A stretch of 64,000 nt of DNA from Gammaproteobacteria bacterium. Its GTDB lineage: Bacteria; Pseudomonadota; Gammaproteobacteria; GRL18. The notes under the pieces are model-generated. The model was not told where the DNA came from and searched no databases. It saw only the letters and a program-made list of their open reading frames with translations. This document shows positions 29,412 through 37,004 of this stretch, one piece after another (the first letter of the stretch is position 1; each line of letters starts with the position of its first letter). The stretch is from positions 124,001 to 188,000 of the forward strand of contig JALWRI010000005.1 in the NCBI GenBank assembly GCA_026994225.1, given 5' to 3'. The position numbers and the translations under genes are program-made.

Positions 29412-29795
29412 CTATCGGCGTAACATAACTGTTTCTATCAATAATAATATGACAGATAAAATATTTGCTAATAATGCACCACCTGCTAACGATACAATAC
29501 TGGCCATAATGTTTTGACTCACCCCTCCATCCAGGACATGCGTTGCCATACCCCATAATATAGCAGCGGCCAATAACTGAATAATGGCAACAAAACTGGT
29601 TGCCAATAATACTGCACCCATTTGCGTGCGATCACCAAATTTTAGTACCGTAGCAATTAAATTGACAACGACTACAAAAAAGAATTCATAGACATCATGA
29701 TGTGCTGGGTTATCTATATCACCATAAAAAAAACCAAAATTTAGCGTTAATGCTAAAACAATAAAAAAACCAAAAATGACCTTTTCTGGGTTCAT
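29412..29795 (-). CDS. DUF6394-type four-helix membrane protein
   Basis: 127 aa, with hydrophobic helices at about 6-25, 38-52, 62-85 and 100-125, and the conserved-looking stretches ALTLNFGFFYGDIDNPAHHDVYEF and VVNLIATVLKFGDRTQ. I recall this pattern as DUF6394, which tends to lie beside NAD-binding K+ channel proteins, as it does here (59 bases before that gene). The ATG at 29795 follows GGAG at a spacing of eight; a TTG at 29798 is ignored. It could be an auxiliary subunit of the channel. No experimental function is known to me. Confidence 0.75.
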   Translation of the reverse strand: MNPEKVIFGFFIVLALTLNFGFFYGDIDNPAHHDVYEFFFVVVVNLIATVLKFGDRTQMGAVLLATSFVAIIQLLAAAILWGMATHVLDGGVSQNIMASIVSLAGGALLANILSVILLLIETVMLRR

Positions 29796-30007
29796 CAAAA
29801 ATTCTCCACGCTGAATCTATCTTAAAAATTATCTAATAAAAATACATCTTTTATACCCTAATGCAGCATACTGGAATTAAGGAGTCATCAATCCATGAAC
29901 TTGCGGCATTAGTGCTTTGCAGATATAATTCTTGGGTTCAAAAAAAATCGTCTATTACTTATGCCACTGTTTATTCATATTGTATCTCACAGTAGGAGTA
30001 TCAACTA

Positions 30008-30490
30008 TTGTTGTTAAAGTCTATTTTCAATCATATCCTCGTTATTTTTTTATCTCTTTCCTGTAGTGCTTGTTCAAATAGTTTAATAGATAACATTTCT
30101 AATGATATGTTGCAAAAAGAATTACACAAAGCGGTTAAATTATATGATAAATCATTACGCTGGGGAAATTGGGAAGCATTATTACGACTTATCAGACCAA
30201 AGCCAGATACACAATTTACAGACAATGAGCTACAACAAAAATATATTGCGGATTTAAAATATTTGGAGCATATCCGAATCACCCGTACTCAAATGAGTAC
30301 CCCTGAATTTTATCCCCAAACAAAAGAAGCAGAAAGTTTTATCATTATTGATTATACCCTCCAGTATGGCAATGCTATCCATGTAGAAAAACTAAATCTA
30401 CATTGGTGGTATGACAAAGAAAATGAATTTTGGTTTACAGAAACCCCATTACCTACCTTTAAGCCACTGAAAAAACAGAAAAAAAAGTAA
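30008..30490 (+). CDS. Probable exported lipoprotein, unknown function
   Basis: 160 aa starting at a TTG at 30008, nine bases after AGGAG (29994-29998); no usable ATG exists nearby. The N-terminus (LLKSIFNHILVIFLSLSCSACS) is a signal peptide with a Cys-containing end that could be a lipobox, although it is not perfect. The mature part has EALLRLIRPKPD, a beta-strand region (EAESFIIIDYTLQYGNAIHVEKL) and WWYDKENEFWFTETPLPTF. That layout resembles SnoaL/NTF2-like periplasmic proteins, but homology is not certain. It ends in a basic tail KKQKKK. It stands alone before nadE. Confidence 0.65.
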   Translation: MLLKSIFNHILVIFLSLSCSACSNSLIDNISNDMLQKELHKAVKLYDKSLRWGNWEALLRLIRPKPDTQFTDNELQQKYIADLKYLEHIRITRTQMSTPEFYPQTKEAESFIIIDYTLQYGNAIHVEKLNLHWWYDKENEFWFTETPLPTFKPLKKQKKK

Positions 30491-30544
30491 TTACCCTCTG
30501 TTTTACTATTTTTTATAGCTAATAATGAAAAAGAAGGCTTTACT

Positions 30545-30594
30545 TAGTTGAATAATACAACTATCATATATAAAGAACTGAACTATTTAGTTCT
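30545..30594. repeat. Nested inverted repeats in the nadE upstream region
   Basis: TAGTTG (30545-30550) pairs with CAACTA (30558-30563), and AGAACT (30574-30579) pairs with AGTTCT (30589-30594). The sequence TACTTAGTTGAAT occurs twice, at 30541 and again near 30604. The 148-bp gap may hold operators for nadE. Confidence 0.4.
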
Positions 30595-30638
30595 CTGCAT
30601 CATACTTAGTTGAATTTTAACAATAAGGGGTTTGAAAA

Positions 30639-31565
30639 ATGACCATCATACATTTACAACAAGTAAACACCCGTATCGTACAGTGGATACAAAAAAAAAT
30701 GCAACAAGCCCATACCGATAAACTCACGATTGATATTTCAGGAGGCATTGATTCTGCCGTTACTGCCGCATTATGTATACAAGCAAGCGGTACTGATAAT
30801 ACGCTAGGAGTATATAGTGCATGTCATTCTAGCCCTCAATCCAAACAACGTGCCAGATTACTTGCTAAATGTTTAGGGATGCAATTAGTAGAATATGATT
30901 TAACGTCTATTTATGACAAGGTAGTCTCTCAGTGTCAACAAGAATTTAAACGTTTATCCCTTTCTTTCCCTGATCCTGATGCTTCCCAATATCGCACTAT
31001 TTTTGGTTCATTACGTTCTACTTTGCGAGCCCCAATAGGACGCTTTACCAATAGAGCCTTTATGGGAGGATTACGGGTAGGAACAGGTAATCGAGATGAA
31101 GACGAATTAGTACGTTTTTATCAAAAAGGCGGGGATGGAGAAGTAGATATTAACCCTATTGCGGGGTTATTTAAATCTGAAGTCTGGCAACTTGCTGAAT
31201 ATTTAGATATTCCGACAGAAATTATTAATGCCATACCCACTCCAGATCTATGGGGCAACGGTGAGGTACATAATGATGAAGAGGAATTATCTACTTTGAC
31301 AGGTGTCCCCTTAACTTACACACGACCCAATGCCCCTTTGGGAAGTATTGAGTGGGCATCGAGAGAAAATCAAAAAAACGGGATTATTACAGGTGTTAAC
31401 CAGCAATGTAATGCTCAACAATTACAAGAAAAGTTTTCCTATAATGCAGAGCAAATTGCCATTATTGAAGCAATACGCAAGCTGGAACAAGCTAGTCGTC
31501 ATAAAGCAGAACCCCCTCCCTACTTATATCGTGATAACCTGGAAAAAGAAGGGCTGGTCTACTAA
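30639..31565 (+). CDS. nadE: NH3-dependent NAD+ synthetase NadE
   Basis: 308 aa. It makes NAD+ from deamido-NAD+, ATP and ammonia, the last step of NAD synthesis. The ATP pyrophosphatase loop is IDISGGIDSAVTAAL; TGNRDEDELVRFYQKGGDGEVDINPIAGLFKSEVW is the conserved metal and substrate region. There is no N-terminal nitrilase domain, so glutamine cannot be used directly. The start ATG follows AAGGGG at suitable spacing. It is preceded by nested inverted repeats and followed by pilU after 74 bases. Confidence 0.93.
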   Translation: MTIIHLQQVNTRIVQWIQKKMQQAHTDKLTIDISGGIDSAVTAALCIQASGTDNTLGVYSACHSSPQSKQRARLLAKCLGMQLVEYDLTSIYDKVVSQCQQEFKRLSLSFPDPDASQYRTIFGSLRSTLRAPIGRFTNRAFMGGLRVGTGNRDEDELVRFYQKGGDGEVDINPIAGLFKSEVWQLAEYLDIPTEIINAIPTPDLWGNGEVHNDEEELSTLTGVPLTYTRPNAPLGSIEWASRENQKNGIITGVNQQCNAQQLQEKFSYNAEQIAIIEAIRKLEQASRHKAEPPPYLYRDNLEKEGLVY

Positions 31566-31639
31566 AAAACTATCTACCTCTCTATCTCTATTTCTACTAT
31601 AATTGATGACAATCAAGTAATAATAGGATATATAATTTT

Positions 31640-32776
31640 ATGGATATTCAACCATTTTTAAAAGTTATGAGTGATAAAGGGGGGTCTGATCTCTTTTTTA
31701 GTACCGGCGCACCGGTTACATTAAAAATTGAAGGACGTTCTCAAGCACTCAATAACACTGCTTTAAAGCCTGGTGTTATTAAAGCATTAGCCTACAGTAT
31801 TATGGATAATGAACAAATTGAGGAATTTGAACAAGAATTAGAAATGAATTTAGCTATTTCTGCTCCGGGTGCTGGACGTTTTCGTGTCAATATTTTTCGA
31901 CAACGAGGGGAAGTCTCTATGGTTATCCGGAATATTAATTCTCAAATTCCTGATACCAGTCATCTTAATTTACCACCTATATTACATGAATTAATTATGG
32001 AGCCTCGGGGCTTGATTTTAGTTGTAGGAAGCACTGGATCAGGTAAATCAACCACTTTAGCCTCTATGATTCAATATCGAAACAATCACGCTCCTGGACA
32101 TATTTTAACCATTGAAGATCCCATTGAATATATTTATTCACATAATAAATGTATTATTAATCAACGAGAGGTAGGGTTAGATACGAATAGTTATGAAAAT
32201 GCTTTAAAAAATGCCTTACGGGAAGCACCAGATGTTATTTTGATTGGAGAAATTCGAGATAATAATACCATGAAACATGCAATTACGTATGCCGAAACGG
32301 GACATTTATGCCTTTCTACTCTCCATGCAAATAATGCTAAACAAACCCTTGACCGTATTTTAGGATTATCTGAAGAAAATCACCAACAAATTTTAGGCGA
32401 TTTATCTCGTAATCTACGTGCCATTGTTTCACAACGCCTTATTATTGGTAATAATGGCAAACGTTTACCCGCTGTGGAAATTATGATTAATTCTGCTTAT
32501 GTCGCTGATTTAATACAACAAGCCCGCTTTGATGATTTAAAATCAGCTATGGAAGAGGGTATGGATGTCGGTATGATGACCTTTGATGAAGCCCTCTATC
32601 GTCTTTACAGAGATGGCAAAATTGATGAAGAATCTGCCCTCAAAAATGCAGATTCACGTAACGATTTACAATTAAAGATACGCCTAAGTGGTGGCAGAGA
32701 TACGACACAAGCCAAAGAAGAAGCAGATAGCAGTGTAGATTTGGGTAATATTTTAATTGACGAAAGTATGTTGTAG
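31640..32776 (+). CDS. pilU: Type IV pilus retraction ATPase PilU
   Basis: 378 aa, secretion ATPase family. Seen: N-terminal KGGSDLFFSTGAPVTLKIEG, a linker, Walker A GSTGSGKSTTLASMI, Asp box ILTIEDPIEYIY, Walker B VILIGEIRD and His box TGHLCLSTLHANNA. NQREVGLDTNSYENALKNALREAPD and the C-terminal acidic extension resemble PilU rather than PilT. PilU assists PilT in pilus retraction and twitching. No pilT is adjacent in this window. The 3' end faces an inserted IS200/IS605-type element. Confidence 0.92.
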   Translation: MDIQPFLKVMSDKGGSDLFFSTGAPVTLKIEGRSQALNNTALKPGVIKALAYSIMDNEQIEEFEQELEMNLAISAPGAGRFRVNIFRQRGEVSMVIRNINSQIPDTSHLNLPPILHELIMEPRGLILVVGSTGSGKSTTLASMIQYRNNHAPGHILTIEDPIEYIYSHNKCIINQREVGLDTNSYENALKNALREAPDVILIGEIRDNNTMKHAITYAETGHLCLSTLHANNAKQTLDRILGLSEENHQQILGDLSRNLRAIVSQRLIIGNNGKRLPAVEIMINSAYVADLIQQARFDDLKSAMEEGMDVGMMTFDEALYRLYRDGKIDEESALKNADSRNDLQLKIRLSGGRDTTQAKEEADSSVDLGNILIDESML

Positions 32777-32799
32777 TTCTATTTCCCACCACCCAGATT

Positions 32800-33346
32800 T
32801 TATCAGACGTGCCGTAAAACCCCGTCCTTTAGGGCAGGGATATAAGGCACACTTGCAATACTACAAGCGTGTATTACAATACCCGTTATGATCATTCGTA
32901 AAGCCTTTAAATTTCGGCTCAACACCACTGAGACCATTGAAACTGACTTGCTTCAGTACGCCGGTAATTGCCGCTGGTTGTGGAATAAGGCTCTGAGAAT
33001 AAACCTGCATCACCTGGAATACAAACAGCACTGGCTCGGTGCTCAGGTGTTGTATGTTGATCCAAAACATACCAGCCAGAGATGTCCGCACTGTGGTCAT
33101 ACCAGTAAAGATAACCGGCAAAGCCAGGCTGAGTTTGTCTGTGTCCGCTGTGGATATCAGGAACATGCTGATGTGCCAGGTGCCAGAAATATATTAGAGC
33201 GGGGACACCGCTTGTTAGCCTGTGGAGAGATTGAGGTTGCTCAGCTCTGTGAAACAGGAACCGAAAGGCTTAGTGATAAGCCGGAACCTGTATTAGTCTA
33301 AAGGACTAACAGGAATCCCCTTCCTTTAGGAAAGGGAGAATGTCAA
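32800..33346 (+). mobile_element. Internally deleted IS200/IS605-type (IS1341-like) element
   Basis: The left end has a compound hairpin: outer GTGCC (32809-32813) with GGCAC (32846-32850), enclosing a CCCCGTCC-TTTA-GGGCAGGG stem. The right end has CCCCTTCC-TTTA-GGAAAGGG (33317-33336), then GAATGTCAA, a typical right end of this group. Both stems keep the same C/A mismatch at the fourth pair. No terminal inverted repeats or target duplication are expected. The only gene inside is a shortened tnpB. It lies between the convergent 3' ends of pilU and cysQ. The exact outer cleavage points are uncertain by several bases. Confidence 0.78.
32888..33301 (+). pseudogene. tnpB: TnpB (OrfB) remnant with central deletion
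   Basis: 137 aa in frame. Residues 1-44 match the TnpB N-terminus (IIRKAFKFRLNTTE, then GNCRWLWNKAL). Residues from about 45 match the C-terminal part (EYKQHWLGAQVLYVDPKHTSQ), then the zinc ribbon CPHCG-x14-CVRCG and HADVPGARNI. About 250-300 central residues are missing, including the RuvC-I Asp and RuvC-II Glu; only the final RuvC Asp (in HADV) survives. The nuclease must be inactive. The join lies at a shared Leu-Glu, as expected from recombination at short homology. The ATG and stop are intact, so a small zinc-ribbon protein could still be made. Confidence 0.85.
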
Positions 33347-34185
33347 CAGGTGGTGGATTGAGCCATTTTCAACCATTCCAAATGGTGCATGCTTTCATCA
33401 CCAAAAACAAGAAAATGAGGATTTAATAACGAATCTTTTGTATTGTAACGCAATTCTTCTAATTGTGTATCGGTTAATAACCCTCCTGCTTCTTTCACAA
33501 TACATTGTGCTGCTGCTGTATCCCATTCTGATGTAGGACCGAGACGAACATAAATATCAGCACTTCCCTCAGCAACCAAACATGATTTTAATGAACTTCC
33601 CATACTAATAAAGGTATATTTTTCTACCTGGGCTAAAAAACTTTCCAACACTTTACCACTTTGGTGAGAGCGGCTACCAGCAATAACTAACGTATCTCGA
33701 TGGGGTTTTTGTACGCTAATACGTTCTTGTGTGCATTGTTTTACTTGCTTATATGCTCCAAATCCCTCATAAGCATAATACAAAGTATCTAAAACCGGCG
33801 CATAAATAACGCCTAAAACGGGACGTTGTTGATAAATTAAGGCAATATTAACGGTAAATTCACCATTATGACGAATAAACTCTTTTGTACCATCTAAAGG
33901 ATCGACTAACCAATAAACATCCCATTGATTGCGTTCTGAAAAGGGGATATTATCAGATTCTTCAGACAAAACAGGAATGGCAGGGGTTAAAGCTGATAGC
34001 CCTTCCATAATAATATTATGTGCCGCCAAATCTGCTTCCGTTAAAGGGGTATTATCCCCTTTTTGCGTGATAGTAAAACTTTGATTATAAATATCAAGGA
34101 TCGCTTCACCTGCTTGTTTTGCTATACCAATAACCGCTGTATTCCAACTCGGTAATGTAGCTTCAAAAGAAAAATTTGCTGACAT
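33343..34185 (-). CDS. cysQ: 3'(2'),5'-bisphosphate nucleotidase CysQ
   Basis: 280 aa from the ATG at 34185 (MSANFSFEA); a longer frame to 34242 would overlap the end of priA and lacks conserved sequence. Inositol-monophosphatase superfamily motifs are ALTPAIPVLSEES (metal-binding Glu), WLVDPLDGTKEFI (DPxDGT) and SEWDTAAAQCIVKEAGG. CysQ removes the 3'-phosphate of PAP formed in sulfate assimilation. The stop codon (33343-33345) falls inside the right-end GTCAA of the IS element, so the last codons were probably altered by the insertion. The gene follows priA on the same strand after 31 bases. Confidence 0.92.
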   Translation of the reverse strand: MSANFSFEATLPSWNTAVIGIAKQAGEAILDIYNQSFTITQKGDNTPLTEADLAAHNIIMEGLSALTPAIPVLSEESDNIPFSERNQWDVYWLVDPLDGTKEFIRHNGEFTVNIALIYQQRPVLGVIYAPVLDTLYYAYEGFGAYKQVKQCTQERISVQKPHRDTLVIAGSRSHQSGKVLESFLAQVEKYTFISMGSSLKSCLVAEGSADIYVRLGPTSEWDTAAAQCIVKEAGGLLTDTQLEELRYNTKDSLLNPHFLVFGDESMHHLEWLKMAQSTTC

Positions 34186-34216
34186 AAATAACCTCAGTTC
34201 AATATGATTTTTTCTA

Positions 34217-36421
34217 TCATAACATATCCATAGGATCGACATCCAATGACCAACGTAGTTTTGCCGATCGGTATCCTTGTTGCAACAATACCATCCATTG
34301 TGCTAAAAATCGGTGTAATGGTGTCCTTTGAGAGGCTTGTACTAATAATTGAGCACGATACCAATTGGCTCTTTTTTCCATCGGTGCACTAACTGGACCT
34401 AATAACTGCACTGAGGTTTGCTGTAATAATAACTTTTTAGCCTGGTTTCGTTGTTGCTGTAAAAATTTTAAGGCATCCCCTTCCTGAGTCGCTTCTGCCC
34501 GTAATAAAGCATAGTAACAATAAGGAGGTAGGGCTAATAAGCGTCTTTCTTCTAACGCTTGTTGTACAAAAACACTATAGCCTTTTTGTACAATAGTCTC
34601 TAATAAAGGATGATGAGGTTGAGCGGTTTGTATAACCACTTGTCCAGCTTTATCTTCTCTACCTGCCCTGCCAGCAACTTGTGTAATCAACTGTGCAGTC
34701 CGTTCCGTAGCACGAAAGTCTACTGAAAAAAAACCTTGATCAATATCAATTAATGCCACTAATGTTACATTCGGAAAATGATGCCCTTTTGCTAACATCT
34801 GTGTACCAAGTAATATTTGTTGTTGCCCTTTTTCCACCTGTTTTAAAACCTGTTCTAATTCTCCCCGTGCCTTAGTGGTATCTCTGTCAATACGAATAAT
34901 ATCTGTGCTTGGAAAATGCGCCTGTAAACTTTCTTCTAATCGTTCTGTACCCACTCCTAACATTAATAATCCTGTGCTTTGACAATCTGGACATTGCTCA
35001 GGAATAGAAATACTTGCCCCACAATGATGACAAGATAAATAATGGTGTTTTTGATGTAAGGTCATACGGGCATCACAATGTTGACAATGTGCCATCCAGG
35101 TACATTTATCACACATTAAAACCGGTGCATAACCTCGCCGATTTTGAAATAATAAAACTTGTTGTTTCGCTTCCAAATGCTGTGCAATAAGTTGTAATAA
35201 GGGATCAGATAACCCGGATTTTGGTTTTGCACTGCGTATATCTAAAATATCAATACGAGGTTTTTTTGCATTACCTGCCCGTTGAGATAAAAATAACCGT
35301 TGATAACGGCCTGTTTCTGCATTATAAATGCTTTCAAAAGAAGGGGTTGCTGATCCCAGAATAATAGGAATATTTGCTTTGCTTGCTCGAATAACGGCTA
35401 AATCTCTCGCAGAATAACGGAAATTATCTTGTTGTTTAAAAGAGAGATCATGTTCTTCATCCAAAATAATGAGCCCTAATTGTGGCATCGGTGTAAAAAC
35501 TGCTGAACGAGTACCGATAACAATCTGCGCCTTATTTTCACGAGCAAAATACCATCCTTGCAGTCGTTGCCTATCAGTGAGTGCAGAATGTAAGGTAACA
35601 ATATATTCGGTAAAGCGTTGTTGAAAACGGCTTAATAATTGTGGTGTCAATCCAATTTCAGGCACAAGAACAAGAACCTGTCGCTGTTGTTGTAAAACTT
35701 TTTTGATAACTTGTAAATAGACCTCCGTTTTTCCACTGCCAGTAATACCTTCGAGTAAAAATACCTGAAATTGTTGACCATTTTCAATAATACCTTGTAA
35801 TGCTTGTTGTTGCTCTCTATTTAAAGTTAATTCCGCTTGTGATATAGCCGTAGAGCTTTCAGGATGAATAGTTTTTTCAATACTTTTTAACCATTGTTTT
35901 TTTTCTAAAGTATGTAATACCGAACGCAAATTAGTACCTAGCAAGGCAGTAATTTGCGTATCACTTAATAGCTGTTTTTCAGTTTGGAATAATTGTAATA
36001 ACGCTTTTTGTCGTGGTGCATGTGTCAGTTTTTGCGGGTCTATTGTTTGTCCTAAAGCGGTCAAAGACCAATATTTTTGTGAAGCAATTTTCCATCCTTT
36101 AGGTTGACGTAAACTTGCCGGTAAGGCTGTTTGTAATACCTCACCTATAGGATGATGATAATACTCACTCGCCCATAATAATACCTCTAGCAAGGTATTA
36201 TCAAAAACAGGACGATCATCTAATACTTTATCGACTGGCTTTAATTTATTTATCGCAATATCGGATGTTTTTAAAAGTCGGATAACAATACCCACTTGCT
36301 TTTGTCGTCCAAAAGGAACGGCTACTCGCATACCAATGGATAAAGGATATAATGTATGTTGCGGAACAAGATAATCAAATACTTTACGTAAGGGAGTAAA
36401 AACGGCAATTTGAACAATCAT
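34217..36421 (-). CDS. priA: Primosomal helicase PriA
   Basis: 734 aa, normal for PriA. The N-terminal DNA-binding domain begins IAVFTPLRKVFDYLVP. Helicase motifs are GITGSGKTEVYLQVI (Walker A), LIILDEEHD (DEEH box), LGSATPSFES and, later, QMLAKGHHFPNVTLVALIDID and TQVAGRAGRE. Between the helicase lobes lies the eight-Cys double zinc site, CDKC, CQHC, CHHC and CPDC. PriA restarts stalled replication forks by loading DnaB. It lies between the DUF2058 gene (19 bases) and cysQ, in a likely operon starting at the FHA gene. Confidence 0.96.
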   Translation of the reverse strand: MIVQIAVFTPLRKVFDYLVPQHTLYPLSIGMRVAVPFGRQKQVGIVIRLLKTSDIAINKLKPVDKVLDDRPVFDNTLLEVLLWASEYYHHPIGEVLQTALPASLRQPKGWKIASQKYWSLTALGQTIDPQKLTHAPRQKALLQLFQTEKQLLSDTQITALLGTNLRSVLHTLEKKQWLKSIEKTIHPESSTAISQAELTLNREQQQALQGIIENGQQFQVFLLEGITGSGKTEVYLQVIKKVLQQQRQVLVLVPEIGLTPQLLSRFQQRFTEYIVTLHSALTDRQRLQGWYFARENKAQIVIGTRSAVFTPMPQLGLIILDEEHDLSFKQQDNFRYSARDLAVIRASKANIPIILGSATPSFESIYNAETGRYQRLFLSQRAGNAKKPRIDILDIRSAKPKSGLSDPLLQLIAQHLEAKQQVLLFQNRRGYAPVLMCDKCTWMAHCQHCDARMTLHQKHHYLSCHHCGASISIPEQCPDCQSTGLLMLGVGTERLEESLQAHFPSTDIIRIDRDTTKARGELEQVLKQVEKGQQQILLGTQMLAKGHHFPNVTLVALIDIDQGFFSVDFRATERTAQLITQVAGRAGREDKAGQVVIQTAQPHHPLLETIVQKGYSVFVQQALEERRLLALPPYCYYALLRAEATQEGDALKFLQQQRNQAKKLLLQQTSVQLLGPVSAPMEKRANWYRAQLLVQASQRTPLHRFLAQWMVLLQQGYRSAKLRWSLDVDPMDML

Positions 36422-36440
36422 AACATAACAATTAATTTCC

Positions 36441-36986
36441 CTACCAAATTAAATCATCAGGAATTTGGTACTCGGCATAGAGGTCATCATCCGCACTTGT
36501 TGTTTCATCTTTATCATTGCGTACAATAATACAATCTACATTACGGCTAATAATCTTTTCTGCTACCGTACTTGGGATAACCGCATAACTGTCTTCTATT
36601 TTTGCTATCGCTAATATCCCATCTGTTAGTTGCTGATGATGTGTTGGAGATAATAAGACTTTCTTCACTTTACCTTGATCAGAAAAATGATAGCTAATCC
36701 CTTTATCCGCAACAGCTTGCGGTAATTGATTCATTTCAACCAGTTGTTTAATTTGAGCACGTAATGCTTTTTCCTGCTTTAATTCTTCTCTTTTTGCATT
36801 GAGCAATTTATCATATTCTTTCTTCTTTTTTTCTTGTTGTTGTAATTGTAATTTTTGTTCATCAATTTGAACCCTGTTTTTTCCTTTTGTTTTACGTTTT
36901 TGATATTTTTCTTTTTTACTTTTATTTAATGATTTTTTATCCACCAAACCGGATTGTAATAACTGATCTTGAAATGAATTTCCCAT
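36441..36986 (-). CDS. DUF2058 family protein (YaiL-like)
   Basis: 181 aa from the ATG at 36986 (MGNSFQDQLLQSGLVDKK), which matches the usual DUF2058 N-terminus; codons up to 36998 in the same frame are ignored. After LLQSGLVDKK comes a long Lys/Gln-rich coiled coil (to about 85). A compact domain follows with YHFSDQGKVKKVLLSPTHHQQLTDGILAIAKIEDSYAVIPSTVAEKI and an acidic C-terminus. The family is a nucleoid- or ribosome-associated unknown in gammaproteobacteria. It lies between the kinase-HDOD-GAF gene and priA. Confidence 0.85.
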   Translation of the reverse strand: MGNSFQDQLLQSGLVDKKSLNKSKKEKYQKRKTKGKNRVQIDEQKLQLQQQEKKKKEYDKLLNAKREELKQEKALRAQIKQLVEMNQLPQAVADKGISYHFSDQGKVKKVLLSPTHHQQLTDGILAIAKIEDSYAVIPSTVAEKIISRNVDCIIVRNDKDETTSADDDLYAEYQIPDDLIW

Positions 36987-37004
36987 AATAATCATCAACC
37001 TGCA

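Noticed and set aside
29353-29556. 67-aa frame between the K+ channel and DUF6394 genes
   Set aside because: It overlaps DUF6394 in another frame, with no ribosome site and no conserved pattern.
29920-29960. Five-codon mini-ORF after AAGGAG upstream of the lipoprotein candidate (MNLRH at about 29895)
   Set aside because: A leader peptide is conceivable, but there is no attenuator hairpin pair or codon bias to support one.
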